Counted from the first letter of the stretch, positions 32,652 through 41,438 are shown. The stretch is 64,000 bases of DNA from JAJPHU01 sp035553375 (GCA_035553375.1 DATNCY010000370.1:1-64000); one strand, 5' to 3'. Notes: a model not told the origin generated them from the letters alone. Made by a program: numbers and translations.

Positions 32652-33395
32652 ATGCTCCTCCGATCATCTACCCTGCTTGGGAAAATGTGTTGCGGCGGTC
32701 TGCTGCTGGCGCTGCTCGGTTGCAGTCGCTCGGCCGTGGTCGTGGCCCCGGAGGGGGCCTCCCATGCCGACGAACCGGCAACCAAGGTGCGACAGGTGGC
32801 GCGCGGTCAGGATGCCGAAGCGGAGAATGCCCGCTTCGCCTTCCCCGATGACGCAGGCGGCGTATTGCTCGCCAAGGTGCTGACGCCGAAGGAAACGCCA
32901 GCCTCGCGACCGGATCGGACACCTCCGCCGCGTCGATCCTCCTCTTCGGTCGGGATGAAGCCGCCTACCTTGCCTCTCCCGCCCAGCCATACCGCGATGC
33001 CCCACCCGCCATCGCTGGTGAAGTCCGCGCCCGTGCGTCCCCGGCTCGTGATCGATGAAACGCTGAGCGGCTTGCCCGATACGCCCATCCTGCCGCAACC
33101 TCAATCGCTGCCGGAGGGAGGCCGAGTACGGGTATCGTCCGTGGACGTGAATCAACCCATTGCGCTCCCCATCCTCGCGCGGCCCGTCTCCGACCGCGCC
33201 CCACTCGATGATCCGACGGCGGAGGCATCGTCCGTCGCTGCCGTGGCCGCGCCGATTCCGTCGCGCGTCACCAAAGCTCCTTTCCTCAAACTGACATTGC
33301 CCGATCCTTACGATCATCGCCGGCCAGAAACAATCGCCACGCCTGCGGAGTCGAAGGAGTTTCCTCTCGGCAGCCCGCAAACACCTCGGCGCTAG
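32652..33395 (+). CDS. Pro-rich putative lipoprotein
   Basis: 247 aa. The start MLLRSSTLLGKMCCGGLLLALLGCS contains a lipobox (ALLGC), so the mature protein should be lipid-anchored. Residues 25-247 are low-complexity and Pro-rich (PPTLPLPPSHTAMPHPP and LVIDETLSGLPDTPILPQP), with no domain seen. It probably spans the periplasm or extends outward as a flexible anchor. It follows the YdjY gene by 56 nt. Confidence 0.7.
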   Translation: MLLRSSTLLGKMCCGGLLLALLGCSRSAVVVAPEGASHADEPATKVRQVARGQDAEAENARFAFPDDAGGVLLAKVLTPKETPASRPDRTPPPRRSSSSVGMKPPTLPLPPSHTAMPHPPSLVKSAPVRPRLVIDETLSGLPDTPILPQPQSLPEGGRVRVSSVDVNQPIALPILARPVSDRAPLDDPTAEASSVAAVAAPIPSRVTKAPFLKLTLPDPYDHRRPETIATPAESKEFPLGSPQTPRR

Positions 33396-33478
33396 CGAAC
33401 CGCGCCGCCTTGAGTGATCTCCAGAATATCGCTCAAAATGAATAGCGTCAGAGGCGACCTGGGCCGGGAGTCCTCGCA

Positions 33479-33994
33479 ATGCCACCGCTGGAGAAACTCT
33501 TCCCGTTCCGTCAAACAGCGGTCGAAGGGAGAGCCGTGGAGTGGTCGAGGGTCTATTGGGGCCAGAGCCCACGCGTTTTGCTTCAGGCTGCCCGAGAAAT
33601 CTCGAAGAACTTGGGGCACTACGAGATCATCTGCCCGCTGCACTTGCTGCTGGGTCTGCTTGTCAACGCCAGGCCGTCGGCGCTGGCAGTCGCTGAACCG
33701 GAGTGGGACCGCGTGCGGGCGATCATGGAGGAGTTCGCTCCACCCTGGGACGACGGGCTAGTAGTGCTGTCGCCGGGCGGCCAGACGCCAACCACCAAAC
33801 GAGTCTTGGGGCAGGCGACTATGCTGGCGCAAGAGGCAAGGGAAGCGGTGGAGGTCAAGCACATTTGGGCTGCAATCAACATTGTCGAGATGGAGTTGGT
33901 TCAAGCGGTGTTGTCTCGGCTCGGGCTCGCTACAGAGACAAGCCACTTCACCCCAGGAACTTCCTTCGACGATGATGCACCGGCGATCAGGTAA
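33479..33994 (+). CDS. Stand-alone Clp N-terminal-domain-like protein
   Basis: 171 aa. Two half-repeats resembling the ClpA/C N-terminal domain are visible: LGHYEIICPLHLLLGLLVNA and TKRVLGQATMLAQEAREAVEVKHIWAAI. ClpN domains bind substrates or adaptors for Clp ATPases. No AAA+ part follows, so this could be a free adaptor or decoy. The start at 33479 has no strong ribosome-binding site. The last 36 nt of the coding sequence are duplicated 860 nt downstream. Confidence 0.5.
   Translation: MPPLEKLFPFRQTAVEGRAVEWSRVYWGQSPRVLLQAAREISKNLGHYEIICPLHLLLGLLVNARPSALAVAEPEWDRVRAIMEEFAPPWDDGLVVLSPGGQTPTTKRVLGQATMLAQEAREAVEVKHIWAAINIVEMELVQAVLSRLGLATETSHFTPGTSFDDDAPAIR
33956..33991 (+). repeat. 36-bp direct repeat, copy A
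   Basis: GGAACTTCCTTCGACGATGA and what follows to 33991 recur at 34816-34851 with two or three differences. This copy is the 3' end of the ClpN-like gene. Confidence 0.8.
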
Positions 33995-34181
33995 AATGTT
34001 AAGCACAATCCCGCAAGTATCTTGAGGAAATTGCACGTGCAGAGGACAACGCGACGGCAACGCCGACTCCTTACCCGACTGGATGTAACGGCCACGCGGA
34101 TGAGGGTTGGTCGAGTCATTGCGTCTTCTTCTGCGTGGACTGGCTGCTGAATTGTGATATTCGACGACAGGAGGTGATGTC

Positions 34182-34748
34182 ATGCGGAAGATGACTCGAC
34201 GTGCGGCTTTAGGCGGGTTAAGCGGCGCTGGCTTTGTTTCCCTCTTAGGCACCCTCTCGCCGACTGCAACCGCTGATGAGGGGAAGGCTCAAAGAAGCGA
34301 GTTATTTGTCGTCGGCCCCTTCAACTTGGGTGATTGGTTCCGAAAAGCCAAACCTCGGATCGAAGGGCTTTTCAACGTGGGCTCGCCTGATCGCAACGAG
34401 ATCGCCAAGTCGCTCAGCAAATGCACACTTTTCATAATTGATGAGCGGGTCTGGAAAGACCCAAAGAAGGTGCGCTTTGCTGACGATGGCCCCAGGCTCG
34501 TCGCCGCAGGGAAGCTACACCATGTTTGGAAGGACAATAAAAAGGCATTTACGATACAAATTGGCGATCTAAAAGCAGCGTCCGACAAGATTGACTATGA
34601 CGCTGTGCCACCACATCAACGAGTGACGGTAAGCGTGGATCTGGTAACAGCCGGCAAAGCCGGGGTGGGCTACTCGTCATCGACCTTTTCCATTATGCCG
34701 GAAAAGCCATACTTCTATGACATCAATGGAAAACTACGTCGTGTTTGA
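34182..34748 (+). CDS. Exported hypothetical protein with Tat-like leader
   Basis: 188 aa. AGGAGGTGATG precedes the ATG, a very strong ribosome-binding site. The leader MTRRAALGGLSGAGFVSLLG has twin Arg followed by a hydrophobic stretch, consistent with a Tat signal although the motif is not perfect. The mature part is not recognised. It contains ELFVVGPFNLGDWF and a beta-rich C-terminal half (RVTVSVDLVTAGKAGVGYSS). The gene lies between the two copies of a 36-bp direct repeat, so it may have been brought in by the event that duplicated that segment. Confidence 0.7.
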   Translation: MRKMTRRAALGGLSGAGFVSLLGTLSPTATADEGKAQRSELFVVGPFNLGDWFRKAKPRIEGLFNVGSPDRNEIAKSLSKCTLFIIDERVWKDPKKVRFADDGPRLVAAGKLHHVWKDNKKAFTIQIGDLKAASDKIDYDAVPPHQRVTVSVDLVTAGKAGVGYSSSTFSIMPEKPYFYDINGKLRRV

Positions 34749-34815
34749 TGTCCAAGAAGTGATCGGTTTTGGTCTTCGCGGTGTCGACAGATGACAAACC
34801 AAACGCGCCACCTCT

Positions 34816-34851
34816 GGAACTTCCTTCGGCGATGATGCACCGACGATCAGA
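34816..34851 (+). repeat. 36-bp direct repeat, copy B
   Basis: Near-copy of 33956-33991, here in an intergenic stretch with no open reading frame around it. It is followed within 60 nt by a frameshifted small gene. Confidence 0.8.
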
Positions 34852-34908
34852 TGAAATTGGGCGCTACCGCCAGAGTCGTTCCCGTTCTCCGTGCGTGAGG
34901 GATCGATT

Positions 34909-35176
34909 GTGAGTGAAAGCGAGATACGAGCGCAGCTGTTCGCCGCCCTCCAAGCGTTGGCAGAGTTCGTTCCCGAGATGGGGGGGTGGCCAACTCATGG
35001 CCGCAGTCGGGGAGTTGTGCGCCGATCTCCACGGACGTGGTCTCTGGGATGCCGCCGACGTGGAACTTCTTGAGGCCGTATGGCGGTTCCCCCGCGGCTT
35101 TGAAGCTGCGACAGTCCCTCCAAGAGTCGAACTGACGGCGCAAGCGGCCTTGCCTTCCTCATCCTTTCCCTGGTAA
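34909..35176 (+). pseudogene. Small gene frameshifted at a 7-G run
   Basis: From a GTG at 34909 with GAGGGA upstream, one frame reads SESEIRAQLFAALQALAEFVPEMG. After the G-run at 34980-34986 the sense continues in the next frame as GGQLMAAVGELCADLHGRGLWDAADVELLEAVW, and so on to a stop at 35176. Joined, this gives a sensible helical protein of about 88 aa. Either the gene is broken, or the G-run is a phase-variable switch or a sequencing error. The protein is not recognised. Confidence 0.6.
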
Positions 35177-35241
35177 CTTGTCGCGGCGTGCGGTGGCCAG
35201 GATGGCCCATCATCGGTTTCTCTCCTAGCAGGATGCTCCCC

Positions 35242-36396
35242 ATGCGTTTGTTCGTCAGCGCGGGCGAACCCAGTGGCGATTTACACGGTGCCAACCTCAT
35301 TCACGCTCTCCGTCGGTGCCAGCCTGGCGCAGAGATACACGGCTTCGGCGGCGAACGCATGACGGCGGCCGGCTGTCGCTTGCTCTATCCACTCTGCGAT
35401 CTCGCCGTCGTCGGCCTGGCACCTGTGATTGCCAATGTGCCGCGCTTCTGGCGCATCCTCGGCATGGCCGATCGCTTTTTTCAAGAACAGCGCCCCGACG
35501 CCCTGGTACTCATCGATTATCCCGGCTTTCACTGGTGGCTGGCTAGGCGCGCGCGGGCGCACGGCATCCCCGTACTGTATTTCGTGCCGCCGCAGATTTG
35601 GGGATGGTTGACGTATCGCGTCAAGAAAATGCGCCGCCTGACGGATCGCGTCTTGTGTACCCTGCCCTTCGAGGAAGAATGGTATCGCCAGCGCAACGTC
35701 GCGGCGCAGTACATCGGCCATCCCTATTTCGACGAGCTGCGCGAACAGCGTTTGGATGGTGCTTTCGTGCAAGCACAGCGCGAGAAACCCGGCGTCATCA
35801 TCGGCGTGCTGCCCGGTTCGCGCAACTCGGAACTGCAATACAATCTGTCATCACTGCTGCGCGCGGCCACGCTCATCCACGCGCGGCGGCCCGATGCACG
35901 GTTCCTCGTCGCCTGCTTCCGCGAAAGTCATCGCCAGCAAGTCGAGGCGTCCTTGCGGGGGCTTGGCCTGCCCATCGAGACGCACATTGGCCGCACGCCG
36001 GAGATTATCCACCTCGCTCACTCGTGCTTGACCGTGTCCGGTTCGGTTAGCCTGGAACTGCTTTATCGCGGCAAACCCTCGGTTGTAGTCTATCGTCATC
36101 GCTGGATCAGCATCATGCTGGCCCACTTCCTCAAGCGCGTTCCCTATATCACGCTGGTCAATTTGCTGGCCAAAAAGGAATTGTTCCCGGAGTTCTTCCG
36201 CGTCGGCTGCCCCGCTGAGAACATGGCCGATCATGTCGTGCATTGGCTGAACGATCGAACCGCGTATGAAACGCGATGCGGCGAACTGGCCGCCTTGCGC
36301 GAACAGGTGGCCGCACCCGGCGCATGCGAACGCGCGGCCGACGCGGTTCTGTCGATGGTACGAGAACGAAAGGACGAGCGGCCGCTTGCAGCTTAA
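35242..36396 (+). CDS. lpxB: Lipid-A-disaccharide synthase
   Basis: 384 aa from the ATG at 35242, preceded by AGGA. LpxB joins UDP-diacylglucosamine to lipid X at the inner membrane to form the lipid A disaccharide. The sequence is typical throughout: LFVSAGEPSGDLHGANLI at the start, GFGGERMTAAG, VLIDYPGFHWWLARRA, YFVPPQIWGW, IGHPYFDE, VLPGSRNSELQ, then SGSVSLELLYRGKPSVVVYR and KELFPEF. It supports a lipid A-bearing outer membrane in this planctomycete. Other lpx genes are not in the window. Confidence 0.95.
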   Translation: MRLFVSAGEPSGDLHGANLIHALRRCQPGAEIHGFGGERMTAAGCRLLYPLCDLAVVGLAPVIANVPRFWRILGMADRFFQEQRPDALVLIDYPGFHWWLARRARAHGIPVLYFVPPQIWGWLTYRVKKMRRLTDRVLCTLPFEEEWYRQRNVAAQYIGHPYFDELREQRLDGAFVQAQREKPGVIIGVLPGSRNSELQYNLSSLLRAATLIHARRPDARFLVACFRESHRQQVEASLRGLGLPIETHIGRTPEIIHLAHSCLTVSGSVSLELLYRGKPSVVVYRHRWISIMLAHFLKRVPYITLVNLLAKKELFPEFFRVGCPAENMADHVVHWLNDRTAYETRCGELAALREQVAAPGACERAADAVLSMVRERKDERPLAA

Positions 36397-36579
36397 TTAC
36401 GTATTCGATCCATACACGACGTACTTTTTGGCTTAGATCTACCACGAGGATCTTCGCGGGAAACATGTAGATTCGGGAATAGATGCGATAGTCCTCGAAT
36501 TCCTGTACCGTCAGTGGGACATTGAGCCGTACCATACAAAGGGGCGAGCGTGGGCCGCCAAGGCGATCCAATCGCTGGA

Positions 36580-36962
36580 GACGCCTTCCATCACCTCCTC
36601 GCCGTCCTCTAGGCTCCCGTCTACCGCAGCGACAACGAAGCCTCCTTACGGCAGGACTGGCCGCGCATCCCCATCCCTGCCGACCTCGCCATGCTGGAAA
36701 CCTCTCAAGTAAGGTCAATCCGTCTGGTATCGTGGACGTGTACATCAACGAGCATATGTGTTGGGCCAACGTGCCAGCTGATGTATGGACTATGACCATC
36801 GGCGGTTATCCGGTAATCAAGAAATGGCTCAGCTATCGAGAATCGAAGATTCTGGGCCGGCCGCCGCACCTAGAAGAGATGACGTACATCACCGAGATGA
36901 TCCGGCGTCTCAAGGCGCTGATGGTCTCAGTCCTTGACAAGTTCGCACGTGGATGCGACTAA
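36580..36962 (+). pseudogene. C-terminal remnant of a type ISP restriction-modification enzyme
   Basis: In one frame the sequence reads DAFHHLLAVL, a TAG stop, then APVYRSDNEASLRQDWPRIP and IPADLAMLETS. After a junction it continues in another frame as YINEHMCWANVPADVWTMTI and GGYPVIKKWLSYRESKILGR and ends with EEMTYITEMIRRLKALM at 36962. Both blocks belong to the C-terminal specificity and helicase-methylase region of type ISP or similar single-chain restriction enzymes. The stop codon, the frame change and the missing N-terminal 1000 or so residues show a decayed gene. Short in-frame fragments may persist just upstream, to about 36420. Confidence 0.75.
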
Positions 36963-37019
36963 TACAATCTGTCATTACTCGCCTGAGTTTCCTCCCTGCC
37001 CTCGAAAGGAGATACGATC

Positions 37020-38339
37020 TTGTCGCAAAACACTTCCTTGGCGAAACCCGCCAGCCGGCGCGACTTCCTGGCTGGCGCGACCGTTGCGGCCGCCGGTGCG
37101 GCCCTGACTTCGCTGGCTCCCAATGTCCACGCCGCTGGCAGCGATATTCTCCGTATCGGTCTGATTGGCTGCGGCAACCGCGGAACCGGCGCGGCCGAGC
37201 AAGCACTGACTGCCGATAAAAACACCAAACTCGTCGCCATGGGCGACATGTTCTCTGATCGTCTGCAAGGCAGTTTGAATCAACTCAAAAGCAGCAAGCG
37301 CGTCGGCGACCGAGTCCAGGTCAAGCCGGAATGCTGTTTCACTGGCTTTGACGCTTACAAGCAGGTAATCCCTCTGGTGGATGTCGTTCTGCTGACAACG
37401 CCGCCGCACTTTCGGCCGCTGCACTTTAAGGCGGCCGTCGCGGCGGGGAAGCACATCTTCGCCGAGAAGCCGGTTGCCGTCGATGCTCCCGGCGTCCGCG
37501 CGGTGCTAGCCGCCGCCGAGGAAGCCAAGAAGAAGAATCTATCGGTCGTGGCCGGCTTGTGCTGGCGCTATCACCACGGCATGCGCGATACCATGAAGCG
37601 TGTCCACGATGGCACGATCGGCGATATTACCTCCTTGCAGTGTACTTATTACACCACCACGCCCTGGAAACGCGATCGCCAACCGGGCTGGAGCGACATG
37701 GAATGGCAGGTGCGCAACTGGCTGTTCTTCACCTGGCTGTCGGGCGATTTCAACGTCGAGCAGCACGTCCACAGCCTCGACAAGATGGCCTGGGCCATGC
37801 GCGACGAATACCCCATCAGCGCGGTCGGCTGCGGCGGACGGCAAGTGCGGACCGAGCCGGTCTACGGCAACATCTTCGATCATCACACCGTCGTTTACGA
37901 GTATCCCAAAGGCGTCAAGCTCTTCGCCGCTTGCCGTCAACAGCCGGGTTGCCCCAGCGATGTCTCCGATCACATCATGGGAACCAAGGGCACCTGCCAC
38001 ATCGAAACCGGACCCTTCGAGGGCAAAATTGTCTCCGTACCCGGTGCCGAGAAACTCTGGAGCTCACGGTCCATCAAGCATAAGAACGACAACATGTATC
38101 AAAATGAGCATGATGAACTGTTCGCCAGCATTCGCGCGGGCAAGCCGATCAACAACGGCGAATGGATGGCCAAAAGCTCGCTGATGGCCATCATGGGCCG
38201 TATGGCCACCTATACCGGGCAGGTCATCGCTTGGGACAAGGCGCTCAATTCCAAGGAGGATTTGACGCCGCCCGCTTATGAGCTTGGCTCCTTGCCCGTC
38301 GGCCCCGTGGCGCGACCGGGCATCACGAAGTTTGTGTAA
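37020..38339 (+). CDS. Gfo/Idh/MocA-family oxidoreductase with Tat signal
   Basis: 439 aa from a TTG at 37020 with AAAGGAG 8 nt upstream. The leader SRRDFLAGATVAAAGAALTS carries the twin-Arg motif, so it is exported folded, as is usual for this planctomycete subgroup. The Rossmann motif is IGLIGCGNRGTGA. The characteristic EKPVAVD and VAGLCWRYHHG follow, with WSDMEWQVRNWLFFTWLSGD and FNVEQHVHSLDKMAW in the C-terminal domain. It should use NAD(P) to oxidise or reduce a sugar derivative; the substrate is unknown. Confidence 0.93.
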   Translation: MSQNTSLAKPASRRDFLAGATVAAAGAALTSLAPNVHAAGSDILRIGLIGCGNRGTGAAEQALTADKNTKLVAMGDMFSDRLQGSLNQLKSSKRVGDRVQVKPECCFTGFDAYKQVIPLVDVVLLTTPPHFRPLHFKAAVAAGKHIFAEKPVAVDAPGVRAVLAAAEEAKKKNLSVVAGLCWRYHHGMRDTMKRVHDGTIGDITSLQCTYYTTTPWKRDRQPGWSDMEWQVRNWLFFTWLSGDFNVEQHVHSLDKMAWAMRDEYPISAVGCGGRQVRTEPVYGNIFDHHTVVYEYPKGVKLFAACRQQPGCPSDVSDHIMGTKGTCHIETGPFEGKIVSVPGAEKLWSSRSIKHKNDNMYQNEHDELFASIRAGKPINNGEWMAKSSLMAIMGRMATYTGQVIAWDKALNSKEDLTPPAYELGSLPVGPVARPGITKFV

Positions 38340-38351
38340 TCGGCTGACAGT

Positions 38352-38422
38352 CAGGAGTCAGGGGTCAGGAGGCAGGTTGCCATTACGATGCCTCTCTGCT
38401 GCTTCCTGCTTCCTGACTCCTG
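38352..38422. repeat. 24-bp inverted repeat before the Uma2 gene
   Basis: Arms at 38352-38375 and 38399-38422 pair with four mismatches and consist of CAGGAGTCAGG-like units. It lies 12 nt after the oxidoreductase stop and 17 nt before the start of the Uma2 gene. Confidence 0.75.
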
Positions 38423-38439
38423 CTTTACGGAGGATAGAG

Positions 38440-39213
38440 ATGATCTTCAAATCACACGAGGAGCCGGACAAGGATCTCTATCCCGATGATGATGGACTGC
38501 CCATGGCCGACAACACCCTGCAATACGAGTGGATCGTGACGATCAAGGGCAACATGGACGCTCTGTTTCGTCACGATCCCAATGTTTTCGTTGGCGGTAA
38601 TTTGCTCTGGTACGCCGTCGAGGGCGAACCGACGATTTGCACCGCCCCGGACGCTTTGGTGGTCTTCGGTCGGCCCAAAGGCTATCGCGGTTCCTACATG
38701 CAATGGCGTGAGGACGATATTGCGCCGCAAATAGTCTTCGAGATTCTGTCGCCGAGCAACCGCGATGCAGACATGGCTCGCAAGCTTGAGTTCTACGACC
38801 ATTATGGCGTCGAGGAATATTATCTGTACGATCCCGAGGAGGTGGTGTTGTCCGGTTGGCAGCGGGTCGAGGGCAACTTGCAGGCCGTATCGCCGATGCA
38901 CGGATGGACCAGTCCCCGCTTGGGCATTCGCTTCGATATGTCCGGCGAAGAGTTGGTGATATTCGGACCCGACAACGAGCCTTTCCTGCCCTTCGTGGCA
39001 GTCAAGGAGCAACAAGAACAAGAGCGGCTCCGAGCGGACCAAGCCGAGCGGAGAGCGCGCGAAGCGGAGGAGCAAGCACGACTCTCTCAAGAGCAAGCAC
39101 GACTCTCTCAAGAGCAAGCGCAGCACGCCCAGGAGCAAGCACAGCATGCTCAACAACGGGCAGAACAATTGGCCGCTCGACTGCGTGCGTTGGGGGTCGA
39201 TCCGGATGCGTAG
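38440..39213 (+). CDS. Uma2-family protein (PD-(D/E)XK nuclease fold) with coiled-coil tail
   Basis: 257 aa from the ATG at 38440 with ACGGAGGA 6-7 nt upstream. The Uma2/DUF820 block is clear: TAPDALVVFGRP, then QIVFEILSPSNRDADMARKL, EFYDHYGVEEYYLYDPE. These carry the D and E residues of the nuclease-like active site. The last 70 residues are Gln/Glu/Ala-rich coiled coil (EQARLSQEQARLSQEQAQHA), with a visible 18-nt tandem repeat at the DNA level. Uma2 genes are highly amplified in planctomycetes and cyanobacteria, and no biological role is proven. Confidence 0.9.
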   Translation: MIFKSHEEPDKDLYPDDDGLPMADNTLQYEWIVTIKGNMDALFRHDPNVFVGGNLLWYAVEGEPTICTAPDALVVFGRPKGYRGSYMQWREDDIAPQIVFEILSPSNRDADMARKLEFYDHYGVEEYYLYDPEEVVLSGWQRVEGNLQAVSPMHGWTSPRLGIRFDMSGEELVIFGPDNEPFLPFVAVKEQQEQERLRADQAERRAREAEEQARLSQEQARLSQEQAQHAQEQAQHAQQRAEQLAARLRALGVDPDA

Positions 39214-39240
39214 AACAGTGACGCGAGCAAGGAGTGCCTG

Positions 39241-40446
39241 ATGTCTCGTGGCGATCATCCACGCCTCGCCATTCTGGGCGCTGGTCCTATCGGTCTGGAA
39301 GCGGCCCTTCAGGCCGCTACGCTGCAACTGCCCTTCACCGTCTACGAGCGCGGCCGTGCCGGAGAACACTGGCAGCGCTGGGGACACGTTCGTCTCTTTA
39401 GCCCCTTCGGTATGAATAGCACACCTCTGGGACGGACGCGCCTCCACGCCGACCAACCCCAGCATGAATTACCCGCCGAGAACGATATTCTTACCGGCCG
39501 CGAACATATCGCCGCCTACCTGGAGCCGCTGGCAAAATCCGCGCTGCTGCGCGATCATCTCCACATGGAAACGGCCGTCTTACACATCGGGCGGCGGGGG
39601 TTTCTCAAGGAAGACTACGCCGGCGATGCCCGACGCGCTCAGCAACCTTTTCTCTTGCTATTGCGCAACGGCAATCGCGAGATGATTGAGGAGGCCGATG
39701 TTGTACTCGACTGCACGGGCACCTATTCGCAGCCGCGTTTTCTAGGCGAGGGCGGCATCCCGGCCATCGGCGAGACAGCGGCTCGACCGCACATCGCCTG
39801 GCAAATAGAAGATATAATCGGTCAACAAAGTAGTATTTACGCCGATAAGACCACGCTGGTTATCGGCTCCGGTTACTCGGCGGCGACAACGGTCTGCCAT
39901 CTGGCAACGCTGGCGCAGAAGCATCCCGGCACCTGGGTTATTTGGCTGGCGCGCGGCAGCGGTACCCAGCCCATCAAACGCTTCGTCAACGACGCCCTCA
40001 AGGAACGCGATCAACTCGCCGTCCGCGCCAACACGCTCGCCACGCGCGGCGATGGCAACGTCGAATTTCATCCGCAGACGGTGGTGACCGCGATTGAGTG
40101 CGCGGGCGCCGATCGTGGTTTCAAGGTCCGCGCTCTGCACGCCGGCAAGCCCGTGACGTGGGAGGCGGACCGCCTCATCGCCCATGTCGGTTTCACACCA
40201 GACACGGACCTCTATCGTGAACTGCACGTTCAAGAGAATCACGCGGCGCTTGGCTCCGAGAATCTTCCGGTGTCCTCTCAGGCGGCTACGGCACTGCGTA
40301 ACCCGGAACCGAATTTCTACGTACTCGGGGCGAAGAGTTACGGACGGAACTCAAACTTTCTTCTTCGCACAGGCTTCGAGCAAATCCGCGACGTGTTCGC
40401 GCTCATCACCGGCAAGACCGCAATGCACCGGGAACGCAAACCATGA
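39241..40446 (+). CDS. FAD/NAD(P)-binding oxidoreductase coupled to hpnA
   Basis: 401 aa. The N-terminal LAILGAGPIGLEAALQAATL is an FAD-binding Rossmann motif, and a second nucleotide-binding motif TLVIGSGYSAATTV lies near residue 200. DCTGTYSQPRFLGEGGIP is typical of flavin-containing monooxygenase or lysine-N-oxygenase-like proteins. Its stop (TGA at 40444-40446) overlaps the ATG of hpnA (ATGA), so the two are translated together. That makes a role in hopanoid side-chain or related lipid metabolism plausible, though not established. Nothing is known about its substrate. Confidence 0.85.
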   Translation: MSRGDHPRLAILGAGPIGLEAALQAATLQLPFTVYERGRAGEHWQRWGHVRLFSPFGMNSTPLGRTRLHADQPQHELPAENDILTGREHIAAYLEPLAKSALLRDHLHMETAVLHIGRRGFLKEDYAGDARRAQQPFLLLLRNGNREMIEEADVVLDCTGTYSQPRFLGEGGIPAIGETAARPHIAWQIEDIIGQQSSIYADKTTLVIGSGYSAATTVCHLATLAQKHPGTWVIWLARGSGTQPIKRFVNDALKERDQLAVRANTLATRGDGNVEFHPQTVVTAIECAGADRGFKVRALHAGKPVTWEADRLIAHVGFTPDTDLYRELHVQENHAALGSENLPVSSQAATALRNPEPNFYVLGAKSYGRNSNFLLRTGFEQIRDVFALITGKTAMHRERKP

Positions 40447-41438
40447 GGAAGTCCCTCGTTACCGGCGGTGCTGGTTTCATCGGCAATCACCTCGTCACCC
40501 GTCTGCTTGAGCGCGGTGTTTCGGTTCGCGTGCTGGAGCGGCCGGGGGCGCTTGTCGCACATCTGCCGTTGGATCGCATTGAACTGGTTTACGCCGATAT
40601 CCGCGATCGGGCAGCCGTCGAGCGCGCGGTGAAAGGCTGTGAGGAGGTGTATCATCTCGCGGCCAATCCGCATTTATGGGTGCAGCAGCGCGGTCAGTTT
40701 CGCCACATCAATTATCTCGGTGCCGTCAACGTCATTGAGGCAGCGCTGACGGCGGGAGTGCGGCGCGTGCTGCATACCAGCACGGAAAGCATCCTCACGC
40801 GCGCTCGCCAGATCGAGGCCATCACTGAGGGGCAGCAAATCCATTACGAAGATGTCATCGGTCCCTATTGTCGCTCGAAATACCTCGCCGAACGTCATGC
40901 CCTGCGCCGAGGCCGAGCCGGTGCGCCGGTGATCGTGGTGAATCCCACGCTACCCGTTGGGCCGGGCGACTTGGGCCGGACGCCGCCCACGCAAATGATG
41001 CTCGATTTCTGCAAGGGCAAACGCCGCGAGTACCTCGACGCCGACTTGAATCTCATCGACGTGCGCGATGTCGCCGAAGGTATGATCCGGGCGATGCAGC
41101 ATGGTCAGCCGGGACGCCGCTATTTGCTCGGCAACGAAAATCTGTCGATTCTGGCTGTGTTTCAGATGCTTGCCCATCTGACCGGCCTGCCGGCTCCCCA
41201 TCGACGAGTGCCCTACCCTGTCGCCCTGGCCGCCGCCTACATCAGCGAGTTCGTCGCCGATGTCTTCACGCATCGCATGCCGGCGGCAACAGTCACCGGC
41301 GTCAAGCTCACGCGCCGCCGCATGCACTTCGACGCGCGGCGCAGTCTCGCCGAACTCGATCTGCATCCGCGTCCGGTGGCCGACACCCTCGCCGAGACCG
41401 TGGCGTGGTTTCGCGCCAAGGGATGGATTGGCTCCTGA
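40443..41438 (+). CDS. hpnA: Hopanoid-associated sugar epimerase, HpnA-like
   Basis: 331 aa. It is an extended SDR with the NAD-binding VTGGAGFIGNHLVTRLLERG and the catalytic YCRSKYLAE (YxxxK). The segments NPTLPVGPGDLGRTPPTQMM and DLNLIDVRDVAEGMI, and LLGNENLSILAVFQMLAHLTG are characteristic of HpnA rather than general epimerases. HpnA-like enzymes are found with squalene-hopene cyclase genes and are thought to act on the sugar of hopanoid side chains. The cyclase here is 7 kb downstream. The gene is coupled to the upstream flavin oxidoreductase. Confidence 0.85.
   Translation: MRKSLVTGGAGFIGNHLVTRLLERGVSVRVLERPGALVAHLPLDRIELVYADIRDRAAVERAVKGCEEVYHLAANPHLWVQQRGQFRHINYLGAVNVIEAALTAGVRRVLHTSTESILTRARQIEAITEGQQIHYEDVIGPYCRSKYLAERHALRRGRAGAPVIVVNPTLPVGPGDLGRTPPTQMMLDFCKGKRREYLDADLNLIDVRDVAEGMIRAMQHGQPGRRYLLGNENLSILAVFQMLAHLTGLPAPHRRVPYPVALAAAYISEFVADVFTHRMPAATVTGVKLTRRRMHFDARRSLAELDLHPRPVADTLAETVAWFRAKGWIGS

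Noticed and set aside
36158..36799. Minus-strand open frame containing NVPLTVQEFEDYRIYS-like sequence
   Set aside because: Half of it is antisense to lpxB, and the other half overlaps the restriction-modification remnant. No ribosome-binding site was found.
39082..39150. Tandem 18-nt repeat GAGCAAGCACGACTCTCTCA
   Set aside because: It is the coding repeat of the Uma2 coiled-coil tail, not an independent element.
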